A stretch of DNA of 64,000 nt from Xanthomonas theicola (GTDB lineage: Bacteria; Pseudomonadota; Gammaproteobacteria; Xanthomonadales; Xanthomonadaceae). Positions 42,855 through 51,679 of the stretch are shown piece by piece (the stretch's first letter is position 1; each line of letters opens with the position of its first letter). The stretch is taken from contig NZ_CP049017.1 in NCBI RefSeq assembly GCF_014236795.1, positions 3,946,001 through 4,010,000 of the forward strand. The letters run 5' to 3'. The notes under the pieces were generated by a model. It was not told the origin of the DNA. It saw only the letters and a list, made by a program, of their open reading frames with translations, and ran no database searches. Both the position numbers and the translations under genes were made by a program.

Positions 42855-45660
42855 ATGAGCACGGTGTGCCTGGAAGTCGTCCAGACCGAGTCCAAGCAGA
42901 ACCCCACCCCGATGCAGCCGGCGTCGCAGGACATCTGGGACAAGAAGTACCGCCTGAAGACCAAGCAGGGCGACCCGCTGGATACCGACATCGACGGCAC
43001 CTACCAGCGCATGGCGCGCGCGCTGGCCGATGCCGAGGCCACCGGGGAAAAGCGCGCCTACTGGTTCGAGCGCTTCGCCTGGGCGCTGCGCCGCGGCGCG
43101 ATCCCGGCCGGGCGCATCCTCTCCAACGCCGGCGCGCAGGAACACAAGCCGGCCACCAGCACCATCAACTGCACCGTGTCGAGCACCATCACCGATTCGA
43201 TGGACGGCATCCTGCAGAAGGTCCACGAGGCCGGCCTGACCCTCAAGGCCGGTTGCGGCATCGGCTATGAGTTCAGCACGCTGCGCCCGCGCGGCGCGTT
43301 CGTGGCCGGCGCCGGCGCCTACACCTCCGGGCCGATGTCGTTCATGGACATCTTCGACAAGATGTGCTTCACCGTGTCCTCGGCCGGCGGCCGCCGCGGC
43401 GCGCAGATGGGCGCCTTCGACGTGTCGCACCCGGACGTGAAGGACTTCATCCACGCCAAGCGCGAGGACGGGCGCCTGCGCCAGTTCAACCTGTCGCTGC
43501 TGATCACCGATGGCTTCATGCAGGCGGTGGAGCGCGACGCCGACTGGCCGCTGCTGTTCCCGGTGAACCGCAATGAGCAGGTCGACATCGACCTGGCCAG
43601 TGCCACCGACGTGGTCTGGCGCGACTGGCCGACCCACAGCGACTGCATCGTCTGCGACGACGGCCTGGTCGCGTGCAAGGTGTACGGGCAGATCCGCGCC
43701 CGCCACCTGTGGGACATGATCATGGTCTCCACCTACGACTACGCCGAGCCGGGCTTCCTCCTGATCGACCGCGTCAACGAGATGAACAACAACTGGTGGT
43801 GCGAGAACATCCGCGCCACCAACCCTTGCGTGACCGCCGATACCTGGGTGCAGACCGCCGAGGGTCCACGCCAGGTCGCCGACCTGCTGGGCGCGCCGTT
43901 CCTGGCCCGAGTGGATGGCAGCGACCATGCCAGCGGGGACCAGGGTTTCTTCAAGACCGCCCGCAAGGACGTGATGCGGCTGCAGACGGAGGAAGGTTAC
44001 GCCCTGCGCCTGACCGAGGACCACCGCGTGCGTCGCGTCGTGCGGCAGACCCGCTGGTCGCTGGAAACGCAATGGTGCCAGGCGGGCCAACTGGTGGCCG
44101 GCGATCGCGTGCTGCTCAACGATCACCGTGCCGGCGCCCAGTGGCGCGGCGTGCGCAGCTACGAAGAAGGTTTCCTGCTCGGCATGCTGGTGGGCGACGG
44201 CATGCTCAAGCAGGATGCCGCGCTGTTGTCGGTCTGGTCCCAGGCCGCCGCTGTCAATGCGGCGCCGGCGCCGGTGGCGCTGATGGACGAAGCCCTGCGC
44301 TGCGCGCGCAGCCTGCCGCATCGCGTCGACTTCGCCGGCTGGACCGACGTGTGCGATCGCGGCGAATACCGCCTGACGTCGGCGGCGCTGCACGACCTGG
44401 CGCTGGAACTGGGCCTGCGCGCGGGGGACAAGGCGATCACGCCGGCCGTCGAGAAAACCTCCAGCGGTTTCCTGTGCGGCCTGTTCGACACCGACGACTC
44501 GGTGCAGGGCAGCCAGGAGAAGGGCGTCAGCGTGTGCCTGGCGCAGTCGGATCACCGCGCAGGCGCGCTTCGACTGGGAGGAATACAAGGAAGTGGCGCG
44601 CGTGTTCACCCGCATGCTCGACAACGTGGTCGAGGTCAACGGCCTGCCGCTGCAACAGCAGCGCGACGAGATCCTGCGCAAGCGCCGCCACGGCATGGGC
44701 TTCCTCGGCCTGGGCTCGACCATGACCATGCTGCAGATGAAGTACGGCAGCGCCGCCTCCTGCGAATTCACCGAAGCCATCGCCCGCGAGATGGCCGTGG
44801 CCGGCTGGGAAACCGCGCTGACCCTGACCAAGGAAAAAGGCCCGGCGCCGATCATGCAGGAGACCTTCGAAGTCACCGCCGCGATGCTGCGCCAGCGCCC
44901 GGAAATGGCCAAGGACGGCTGGCGCGTGGGCCAGCGGATCGAGGGCAAGCTGCTGCACGCCAGGTACAGCCGCTACATGCAGCGCATCGCCGAGGTGGCG
45001 CCGGCGCCGGCGCTGGTGGACGAACTGGCCGAAGTGGGCGCGCGCTTCACCCACCACAGCTCCATCGCCCGCACCGGCACCATCTCGCTGAGCCTGGCCA
45101 ACAACGCCTCCAACGGCATCGAGCCCAGTTTCGCCCACCACTACAGCCGCAACGTGATCCGCGAGGGCAAGAAATCCAAGGAGATGGTGGACGTATTCTC
45201 CTTCGAGCTGCTGGCCTACCGTCACCTGGTCAACCCCAAGGCGATGCTGTTCGCCGAGGCCACCGACGCACAGCTGCCGGACTACTTCATCGGCGCCGAC
45301 GACATCCACCCCAAGGAGCACGTGGACGTGCAGGCCGCGGCGCAGAAGTGGGTGGACAGCTCCATCTCCAAGACCGCCAACGTCCCCACCGACTACCCCT
45401 ACGAGCAGTTCAAGGACATCTACCGCTACGCCCACCAGCAGGGGCTGAAGGGCTGCACCACGTTCCGCTTCAACCCGGCCGCCTTCCAGGGCGTGCTGGT
45501 CAAGGACGCGGACCTGGAGAACACCACCTACCGCTTCGAACTGGAAGACGACAGCGTGGTGGAAGCCAAAGGCAACGACCAGATCGAATACGACGGCGAA
45601 ATGCACACCGCCGCCAACCTGTTCGACGCACTGAAAGAAGGGTACTGCGGTAAGTTCTGA
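42855..45660 (+). pseudogene. nrdJ: Class II (B12-dependent) ribonucleotide reductase NrdJ, disrupted by a partly deleted intein
   Basis: Codons from 42855 encode the NrdJ N-terminus up to NNNWWCENIRATNP (residue 324), including SNAGAQEHKPATSTINC, ITDSMDGILQKV and GRRGAQMGAFDVSHPD. An intein then starts at Cys325. The reading frame returns to NrdJ in the +1 frame at about 44565 (ARFDWEEYKEVARVFTRMLD) and runs to 45660 with HHSSIARTGTISLSLANNAS and the C-terminal GLKGCTTFRFNP. Missing are the intein C-terminus and about 30 residues of extein that should follow, where the family has its CGEQPLPPYG segment. The gene cannot give active enzyme unless this is an assembly error. Confidence 0.85.
43827..44562 (+). 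other. Intein remnant in nrdJ (splicing N-domain and LAGLIDADG-type endonuclease part)
   Basis: Starting at Cys1 (CVTADTWVQTAEGPRQVADL) the segment has splicing block A. Block B, with its T-x-x-H, is in YALRLTEDHRVRRVV. LAGLIDADG-type endonuclease motifs are FLLGMLVGDGMLKQD and FLCGLFDTDDSVQGS. It sits at the conserved NP/C site used by inteins in reductase genes. The end of the endonuclease and blocks F and G (His-Asn and the +1 Cys) are absent, so it could not splice. Confidence 0.82.
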
Positions 45661-45852
45661 GTCCGCGTCTTGCTTCCCAACGCGGCGATGGGGGCAGGGG
45701 CGGCGGCGGGGAGACCGGGGAGGCGGCGCGCCCTCTTCCCCGAACGCTTCCCCACCGCCTGCCGTGTGCCGCCGCCTCCGGCTCCACGCTTCGCTCCAAT
45801 CGGTATAGCATCGCCAGCGTTACATGAACACTGACGCCCCGAGGAGGGTTTT

Positions 45853-46527
45853 ATGAGCAACGGTAATGGTGTGACGGCGACGCTGACGCAGGTCGTCGAG
45901 AACGTGAAAGAAACCGCCAGCAACGTGGGCGAGGCGGTCGCCGCCACCGCCAGCGACGCCGTCGCCAGCGTCAAGCAGACCGCCGAGAACGTGCAAAAGC
46001 GCGTGCAGGACCAGGTCGCCAAGACCCGCAAGGTGGTCGAACAGGCCGAGAAGGCGGTCGCCAAGCGTGCCGAGAAGGCCGGCAAGTCGGTCAAGAAGAC
46101 CGTCGCCAACGCGCGCAAGAAGCTGGAAGCGGCCAAGGCCAGCGCCCAGTCCGAAGCCGCCGCACTGGGCAAGACCGCCAAGAAGGCCGCCGCCAAGACC
46201 GCCGCCAAGACCACGGCGATCAAGAAGGCTGTCGGCAAGAAGACCGCAGTGAAGAAGGCTCCGGTCAAGAAGGCCGCGCCGAAGAAAGCGGCCAGGAAGG
46301 TCGCCGTGAAGAAGGCCGTGGCCAAGACGACGGTCGCCACCAAGAAGGCCGCGCTCAAGAAGAGCGTCGGGGCCAAGAAGGCATCGGCCAAGAAGGCAGT
46401 GAAGAAGGTCGCCAAGGCCGTCAAGAAGAGCACCGCCAAGGTCGCCAGCAAGAGCGCCGCGGCGAAGAAGACCGCCGTGCGCAAGAGCGCCGGCAAGCAG
46501 GCCGCGGGCACCCGCGCCAAGAAGTAA
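45853..46527 (+). CDS. Histone H1-like / AlgP-like Lys-Ala repeat protein
   Basis: A 224-residue, very basic protein. The first ~90 residues are helical and mixed (VVENVKETASNVGEAVAATA). The rest is built of AAKK, AVKK and PVKK-type repeats typical of bacterial H1-like proteins such as AlgP/AlgR3. These bind DNA non-specifically through the Lys-rich tail and can affect transcription. It lies between the two class II reductase genes, which is probably incidental. Preceded by GAGGAGGG before the ATG. Confidence 0.82.
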   Translation: MSNGNGVTATLTQVVENVKETASNVGEAVAATASDAVASVKQTAENVQKRVQDQVAKTRKVVEQAEKAVAKRAEKAGKSVKKTVANARKKLEAAKASAQSEAAALGKTAKKAAAKTAAKTTAIKKAVGKKTAVKKAPVKKAAPKKAARKVAVKKAVAKTTVATKKAALKKSVGAKKASAKKAVKKVAKAVKKSTAKVASKSAAAKKTAVRKSAGKQAAGTRAKK

Positions 46528-46617
46528 GCCGTCCCACACTGCGCCCTCTCTCCCGTGCGCGGGAGGGAGGCAGCGCGGGGACGCGCGCCCACACGGCACG
46601 CACCCCAGCAACGCACC

Positions 46618-46824
46618 ATGGCCGTCAAGATCGACAAGAAAATCGTGGGCTACGCCGTCGTCACCGCCGAGGACAAGGCGCACGGCGCGGCGCCGCCCGT
46701 GCCCGCCGCGTCGATCGACCGCGCCACCGCCGAGGCCGAGGCCGAAGCGCCGGTGGACAACATCATCCACATGCACGAGCGCATCGAACGCCCCGACGTG
46801 CGGATCGGCAGCACCTACAAGTCG
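46618..46824 (+). pseudogene. Truncated NrdJb-like (class II reductase accessory) gene
   Basis: The ATG at 46618 starts MAVKIDKKIVGYAVVTAEDK and reaches MHERIERPDVRIGSTYK (about 68 codons). This matches the start of the NrdJb-type companion protein seen next to split class II reductases such as that of Pseudomonas aeruginosa, which goes on for ~160 further residues with a TSCPD domain and a Cys-rich C-terminus. Here the match stops at the junction near 46821 and the frame ends at 46854. The rest of the gene is not in the window. The break point is where the toxin-domain DNA begins. Confidence 0.75.
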
Positions 46825-47279
46825 ATCCCTGCGAAACCACCCAAGCCAAGGTAGCTGCAGTTGCAGGATTCGGTATTGGCTTCATTGTGCCTGGCGGGGG
46901 TTATGGTGCTGCTGGAAAGAGTGCCATCAAAAGGCTAGGGCCCAAAGGCGTAGTACAAGGCCATCACAATGCAAACGTGATGGTAAGAGAGGCAGATGGC
47001 CAAATCATTAGTCACGAAAGAATCGTAAGTGGCAATATGCTGCCTGCAGAAAAAGCTTTGGGGTTCCCGCAAAATACACTGGCATCCCACACCGAAGCAC
47101 GAGCCGTGAATAATACACCTCTTAGAAGATGGGATACAATGACCATTACTGGAGAGCGTCCTCCTTGTCCCTCATGCAAGGGCTATATGAACAGAGCTGC
47201 TCAGGAGACAGGTGCAATGATAAGATACCAGTGGCGGGAAGGCGGCCAGACGAGGCGCTGGACTGCTGGCGGACAATAA
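46821..47279 (+). CDS. Orphan polymorphic-toxin C-terminal domain, Pput_2613-like deaminase
   Basis: An open frame from the junction (VDPCETTQAKVAAVAGFGIG) with first start GTG at 46887 (130 codons). The segment after a hydrophobic linker is a toxin domain of the nucleic-acid deaminase superfamily: LASHTEARAV gives the His-x-Glu zinc/proton site, and GERPPCPSCKGYMNRA gives the Pro-Cys-x-x-Cys zinc ligands. The arrangement and C-terminal YQWREGG fit the Pput_2613-like family used as tips of secreted toxins. No delivery domain is attached and there is no own strong start, so it is a displaced tip. GC is lower than neighbours. Followed 13 bases later by an immunity gene. Confidence 0.78.
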   Translation, partial: VDPCETTQAKVAAVAGFGIGFIVPGGGYGAAGKSAIKRLGPKGVVQGHHNANVMVREADGQIISHERIVSGNMLPAEKALGFPQNTLASHTEARAVNNTPLRRWDTMTITGERPPCPSCKGYMNRAAQETGAMIRYQWREGGQTRRWTAGGQ

Positions 47280-47292
47280 AAAGGATTAACTT

Positions 47293-47691
47293 GTGTATAA
47301 ATTTAGTGCTAAAAATGTCTCGGTAAGAGAGGACGGCTATTGCATTGTGATTGGATTGGCTGATGGTGAAGTTGACCCATCTCGCTATCTAATTCTGCAG
47401 AATGCGAAGACATATGACCAGCAGGATAGAAACTTAGGCATGGATCATGCACATATTGAGATTGGCGGTGGGCTTGAACCATGTTATGGGGGATTAGAAA
47501 AGGTCTCATTTAATGGGAATATTGTTGAATTTCTGCTTTCTGTTGAGGCGCAAAAAAAGCTAGGTGTCACTGAAGGAATTGAAATCCTGCTGGCGACAAA
47601 AGATAACTATGAGCAACTCGAGAAGGCGCTCATTCAAATTTGCGCTGCAGAAGAGATTCCATTTGTTGCTAATAGATCCTCCAGTGTCTAA
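47293..47691 (+). CDS. Imm10-like immunity protein
   Basis: A 132-residue protein with GTG start at 47293 and AAGGA 5-8 bases upstream. It has the Imm10-family pattern of a small beta-rich protein: DGYCIVIGLADGE, YLILQNAKTYDQQDRNLGMD, AHIEIGGGLEPCYGGLEKVS and a C-terminal helix. Imm10 proteins neutralise toxin domains at polymorphic-toxin loci, including deaminases. Its codon use is A/T-rich compared with the flanking core genes, indicating transfer together with the toxin domain. An IS begins at its stop codon. Confidence 0.72.
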   Translation: MYKFSAKNVSVREDGYCIVIGLADGEVDPSRYLILQNAKTYDQQDRNLGMDHAHIEIGGGLEPCYGGLEKVSFNGNIVEFLLSVEAQKKLGVTEGIEILLATKDNYEQLEKALIQICAAEEIPFVANRSSSV

Positions 47692-48540
47692 GAGCCTGTT
47701 CACGATCTTTCCCGGGTAGTGCAAACTCTGCGGATGCGCACAAAGACGTATCCGAGTGCTATGAGCCGGGAGCGGTTCGAGCAGATCCGCCCCATTCTGG
47801 AGCAGGCGCGCAAGCGTAGCAAGCCACGGACCGTGGATCTGTAGGACGTGTGGTGCGCGGTGCTGTACCTGCTGCGCACCGGCTGTCAGTGGCCAGCGCT
47901 GCCCAGCGACTTCCCGAAGTGGCGCACCGTGCACTGCTACTTTGCCAAGTGGAGCGAACCAGACGATGAAGGAGTGAGCCTGCTGGAGCGGGCGCTCAAG
48001 AAATCAGGTTGGCGCGGCCCGCCAGAGACAGGGGCGCAACGCTTGCAGCACGTTCTTGATCGTGGACGCACAGAGCGTGAAGAACACGGACACGGCCGGC
48101 CAGAAGGGTTATGACGCGGGCAAGAAGGTCTCGGGGATCAAGCGTCGCATCGCCGTCGATACCCAAGGCCTGCCGCATGCGGTCGCGGTGACGACGGCGG
48201 AAGTGACCGACCGCAAAGGCGCGCTCCAATCCCTGGATCGTTGCAAGCCGAACCTGGGACACGTGCAAAGCCTGTTGTGCGATAGCGGCTATACCGCAGA
48301 ACCGTTCGCCGAAGGCGTACGAGAGATCCTGGGCAAGCAAGTCACGGTGCAGATCGCCAAACGCAGCGAACTGCACATCTTCAAGGTCATGCCCAAGCGC
48401 TGGATCGTCGAACGCAGCTTTGCGTGGCTGGAAAAGAACCGAAGGCTATGGAAGAACTGCGAGCGCAAGCTCAACACCAGCTTGCAGTTCATCCACCTGG
48501 CATGCCTGACACTACTACTCAAAAGATCGTGAACAGGTTC
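47692..48540 (+). mobile_element. IS5-family element (IS427-type), copy 2, OrfA interrupted by a stop
   Basis: 849 bp, same ends as copy 1 (GAGCCTGTTCACGATCTTT left, one mismatch; right inverse ends at 48540). It is nearly identical to copy 1. OrfA has a nonsense change: the codon for Tyr in DLYDVW is TAG at 47842. OrfB (48056-48532) is intact and shares the +1 frame offset. The flanks do not show a clean three-base duplication. It lies immediately after the immunity gene. Confidence 0.85.
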
Positions 48541-48598
48541 TTAGAACGTCTAACAAAACCCACTTGAAAGCTGTATCGGTGGTGGCAAGATTGTTTGC

Positions 48599-49090
48599 AT
48601 GGCTCGTCGCAAGGAGATCCCCGCAGCGCTGTGGAAGCGCATCGAATCCTTGTTTCCGCCGGCGAAGCGCTCGCCCAAAGGAGGGCGGCCGCGCGTCAGC
48701 GATCAACAAGCCCTCAACGGCATTGTCCATGTGCTTCGCACCGGGATTGCCTGGGAGGAACTGCCGCAGGCACGGGGCTACGGCAGCGGCATGACCTGCT
48801 GGCGGCGGTTGCGAGACTGGCAGGCCGCCGGCCTCTGGCATCGCCTGCATCAGGTCCTGCTGGCAAAATTGCGGCGAGCCGACAAGCTGGACCTGAGCCG
48901 AGCCAGTCTGGACGCGGCCAGTGTGGCCTCCCCCCGGGGGGCGCCGACACCGGGCCGAACCCGACCGATCGCGGCAAACTCGGCAGCAAGCGGCACCTGA
49001 TCGTCGATCGCAAGGGCGTTCCCTTGGCGTTTTGCGTCACCGGAGCCAACCGGCACGACGCGGTGGTGTTCGAGGAATGGGGCGATGCCT
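48599..49090 (+). pseudogene. IS5-family transposase fragment (N-terminal and partial catalytic part)
   Basis: The ATG at 48599 starts MARRKEIPAALWKRIESLFP and gives the IS5-type N-terminal domain (GGRPRVSDQQALNGIVHVLR). A frame change near 48950 in a run of C and G leads to GADTGPNPTDRGKLGSKRHL and VTGANRHDAVVFEEW. The homology stops at about 49085, so the last third including the Glu of the DDE triad is gone. It directly follows IS copy 2. Confidence 0.75.
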
Positions 49091-49202
49091 TACACCTAAA
49101 TCCATTGGCGCCGGGCCGTCGGGGCATGCACGGCCCACCCTGACGCGGACGCGGCAGGCATCGGCGCCGCGCCATGGGCGCAGCAGCGCATCAAGCCGCA
49201 AC

Positions 49203-50564
49203 TCAGCCCTCGCGTTCGCCCGCCAACAACGCCAGCAAGCGATCGCGCGGCAGCTTGCCGGTTTCGTTGCGCGGCAACGCGTCGAGCTTGCGCAGGCGAC
49301 GCGGCAGGAACACCGGGTCCAGTTCGCGGCGCAGCGCGGCCAGGATCGCGGCTTCGTCCAGGCTCGGCGCCACCACCACCGCAGCGATGCGGCCGAACGC
49401 GTGGCCGGGCTCGGGCTCCAGCTGCAGCATCGCCCCGTCCACCACGCCCGGCAACGCCAGCAGGCGCCGGGTCAGGTCGGCCAGCGAGGCGCGCTTGCCG
49501 GCGATCTCCAGCAGGTCGGCCTGGCGCCCACGCACCTGGAAGCGGCCGTCGGCGTCCACCTCCATCAGGTCGGCCAGCAGCACCGGCTGCACCAGGTGCG
49601 GTGCATGCACCAGTGTGCCGTCGGGCTGCGGCAGCACGCGCACGCCGGGCAGCGGCGTCCACTGCGTCTGGCGCGCGGTGCGGCGGCTGGCGAACACGCA
49701 GGTCTCGGTGGAGCCGAACATCTCGCGCACTTCGCCGCCGAAGCACGCCTCGGCGGCCGCGGCCAGTTCCTGCGCCAGCGGCGCGGTGGCCGAGACGATG
49801 CCGGCCAGCGGCGGCAAGGCGACGCCGGATCCGACCAGCGCGCGCAGGTGCACCGGCGTGGTCACCAGCAGCCGCGGCGCCGGCACCTGCGCCAGCGCGC
49901 GCGCCACGTCCTCGGGGAAGAACGGCCGCCCGGCATGCACCGCCAGCGGCGTCACCAGCGGCAGCAGCACCGACAGCTCCATGCCGTACATGTGCTGCGG
50001 CGGCACCGTCGCCACTACCTGCGGCACCACCCCGGCCTCCCACAGCCCGGCCAACGCCAGCAGGTCCTGGCGGGTACTGGTCAGGAAGCTGCCCCAGGTC
50101 TTGGGGTTGGGCTTGGGCGCGCCGGTGCTGCCGGAGGTGAAACCGATCGCGACCAACGCATCGTCCGCCAGGCGCGGCATGGCGCCGTCCAGGGCCGGCA
50201 ACGGCTCGGGCAGCCGCCAGTAGCATGGCGGCGGGTCGGCCAGCGCCAGATCGCCCAGGCAATAGCTGTCGGCATGGCTGCGTTGCGCCTCGGCGACCAC
50301 CGCCGGCGCGCGCGAGGACGGCAGCAGCGACGTCTGCCCGCGCAGCGCCACCGCGCAGAACGCGACCATGAAGCGGTAGCGGTCCTCGCACAGGTTCAGC
50401 GCATGCCGGCCCGGCGGCAGCGCCGCTGCCAGGCCGCGCACATGGCCGAGGAAGGTGGCCAGATCGATGCGCCGGCCGTCGGCATAGGCCAGCGCGCGGT
50501 GCGCGTGGCCCACGGCGAGCGGATGCAGGAGGGACGCGGAAACAGCGGAAGAAACGGCAGGCAT
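49203..50564 (-). CDS. AMP-dependent acid-CoA/ACP ligase (XanA2-like candidate)
   Basis: A 453-residue member of the adenylate-forming superfamily. The phosphate-binding motif GFTSGSTGAPKPNPK, the adenine-binding region MFGSTETCVFASRR and the hinge/C-domain (FQVRGRQADLLEIAGKR, RNETGKLPRD with the catalytic Lys) are present. It is shorter than typical acyl-CoA ligases. In xanthomonads an enzyme of this kind activates 3-hydroxybenzoate for xanthomonadin pigment synthesis, next to other pigment genes. Here the downstream side is IS debris and the upstream side is cioAB. The XanA2 identity is an inference. Confidence 0.72.
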   Translation of the reverse strand: MPAVSSAVSASLLHPLAVGHAHRALAYADGRRIDLATFLGHVRGLAAALPPGRHALNLCEDRYRFMVAFCAVALRGQTSLLPSSRAPAVVAEAQRSHADSYCLGDLALADPPPCYWRLPEPLPALDGAMPRLADDALVAIGFTSGSTGAPKPNPKTWGSFLTSTRQDLLALAGLWEAGVVPQVVATVPPQHMYGMELSVLLPLVTPLAVHAGRPFFPEDVARALAQVPAPRLLVTTPVHLRALVGSGVALPPLAGIVSATAPLAQELAAAAEACFGGEVREMFGSTETCVFASRRTARQTQWTPLPGVRVLPQPDGTLVHAPHLVQPVLLADLMEVDADGRFQVRGRQADLLEIAGKRASLADLTRRLLALPGVVDGAMLQLEPEPGHAFGRIAAVVVAPSLDEAAILAALRRELDPVFLPRRLRKLDALPRNETGKLPRDRLLALLAGEREG

Positions 50565-50662
50565 GCGTGGCGAGGCTCGGCGGGCGATTGGCCCGCGCGG
50601 AGCGCGGGGCCGCGTAGCTTGGCCGCCGCCGCCGCGGCTGGCAAGCCGGCCGCGGCGCAAGC

Positions 50663-51679
50663 TCAGTGGTGGTAGCCGCTGTCGGCGGTGATCTTGCCGC
50701 GGAATACCCGGTACGACCATGCCGTGTAGCCCAGGATCACCGGCAGCAGCACGACCAGCCCGGCCAGCACGAAGCCCTGCGAGGACGGCGGCGACGCCGC
50801 GTCCCAGATGCTCAGCCCCGGCGGCACGATGTTCGGCCAGATGCCCAGCACCAGGCCGAAGAAGCCGAGCACGAAGAAGCACAGGGTCAGCACGAACGGG
50901 CGCGCATCGCGGCCCTGCGCCATCGCCGCGCGCCACAGCGCGAACGCATTGACCAGCACCAGCAGCGGCACTGGCGACAGCCACCAGAAATTGCCGTCGT
51001 GGAACCAGCGCGCCATGATCCGCGAGTCCAGGAACGGCAGCCATGCGCTGACCAGGCCCATGAACACCACCACCACCAGCACCAGCGGCCGGGTCAGCGA
51101 ACGCGCGACGCGCTGCATCGGTCCCTCGGTCTTCAGGATCAGCCAGCTGCCGCCGAGCAGCGCATAGCCGGACACCACTGCCGCGCCGGTCAGCATCGAG
51201 AACGGGCTGAACCAGCCGAGCACGCCGCCCAGGTACTTGCCGCCCTGCAGCGGCATGCCCTCGACCAGCGCACCGAGGATCACGCCCTGCCAGAACGCCG
51301 CGCACAGCGAGCCCAGCGCGAACGCCCAGCCCCACAGGTACTTGGAACGGTGCGCCTTGAAGCGGAACTCGAACGCCACGCCGCGGAACACCAGCGCGAT
51401 CAGCATCAGCAACACCGGCAGGTACAGCGCCGACAGGATCAGCGCATAGGCCCTGGGGAACGCGGCCAGCAGGCCGGCGCCGCCGAGCACCAGCCAGGTC
51501 TCGTTGCCGTCCCAGATCGGCGCGGCGGTGTTCATCATCAGGTCGAGCTGGCCGTCGTCGTCGGCGAACGGCGCGAGGATGCCCAGGCCGAGCACGAAGC
51601 CGTCCAGCAGCACGTACATCAGCACGCCGAAGCCGATCACCCCGAACCAGATCACCGGCAAGACAGTCGTCATGTCCAT
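50663..51679 (-). CDS. cioB: Cytochrome bd-type quinol oxidase subunit II (CioB/CydB)
   Basis: A 338-residue membrane protein with about eight helices. It begins MDMTTVLPVIWFGVIGFGVL, followed by YVLLDGFVLGLGIL and TAAPIWDGNETWLVLGGAGL, both conserved in CydB. It forms the heterodimeric bd oxidase with subunit I, which reduces O2 to water without proton pumping. It overlaps the upstream cioA stop by ATGA. No small CydX-like ORF is obvious just downstream. Confidence 0.92.
   Translation of the reverse strand: MDMTTVLPVIWFGVIGFGVLMYVLLDGFVLGLGILAPFADDDGQLDLMMNTAAPIWDGNETWLVLGGAGLLAAFPRAYALILSALYLPVLLMLIALVFRGVAFEFRFKAHRSKYLWGWAFALGSLCAAFWQGVILGALVEGMPLQGGKYLGGVLGWFSPFSMLTGAAVVSGYALLGGSWLILKTEGPMQRVARSLTRPLVLVVVVFMGLVSAWLPFLDSRIMARWFHDGNFWWLSPVPLLVLVNAFALWRAAMAQGRDARPFVLTLCFFVLGFFGLVLGIWPNIVPPGLSIWDAASPPSSQGFVLAGLVVLLPVILGYTAWSYRVFRGKITADSGYHH

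Noticed and set aside
44567..45653. Continuation of the first nrdJ frame to 45653 as a C-terminal extension (932 codons)
   Set aside because: After about 44562 that frame is Arg/Gly/Pro-rich shadow sequence. The real NrdJ C-terminus is in the +1 frame from ARFDWEEYKE.
45820..46776. Hydrophobic Leu/Ala-rich ORFs antisense to the H1-like gene
   Set aside because: They are complements of Lys/Ala codon repeats (AAG, GCC read backwards give Leu and Gly) and have no independent support.
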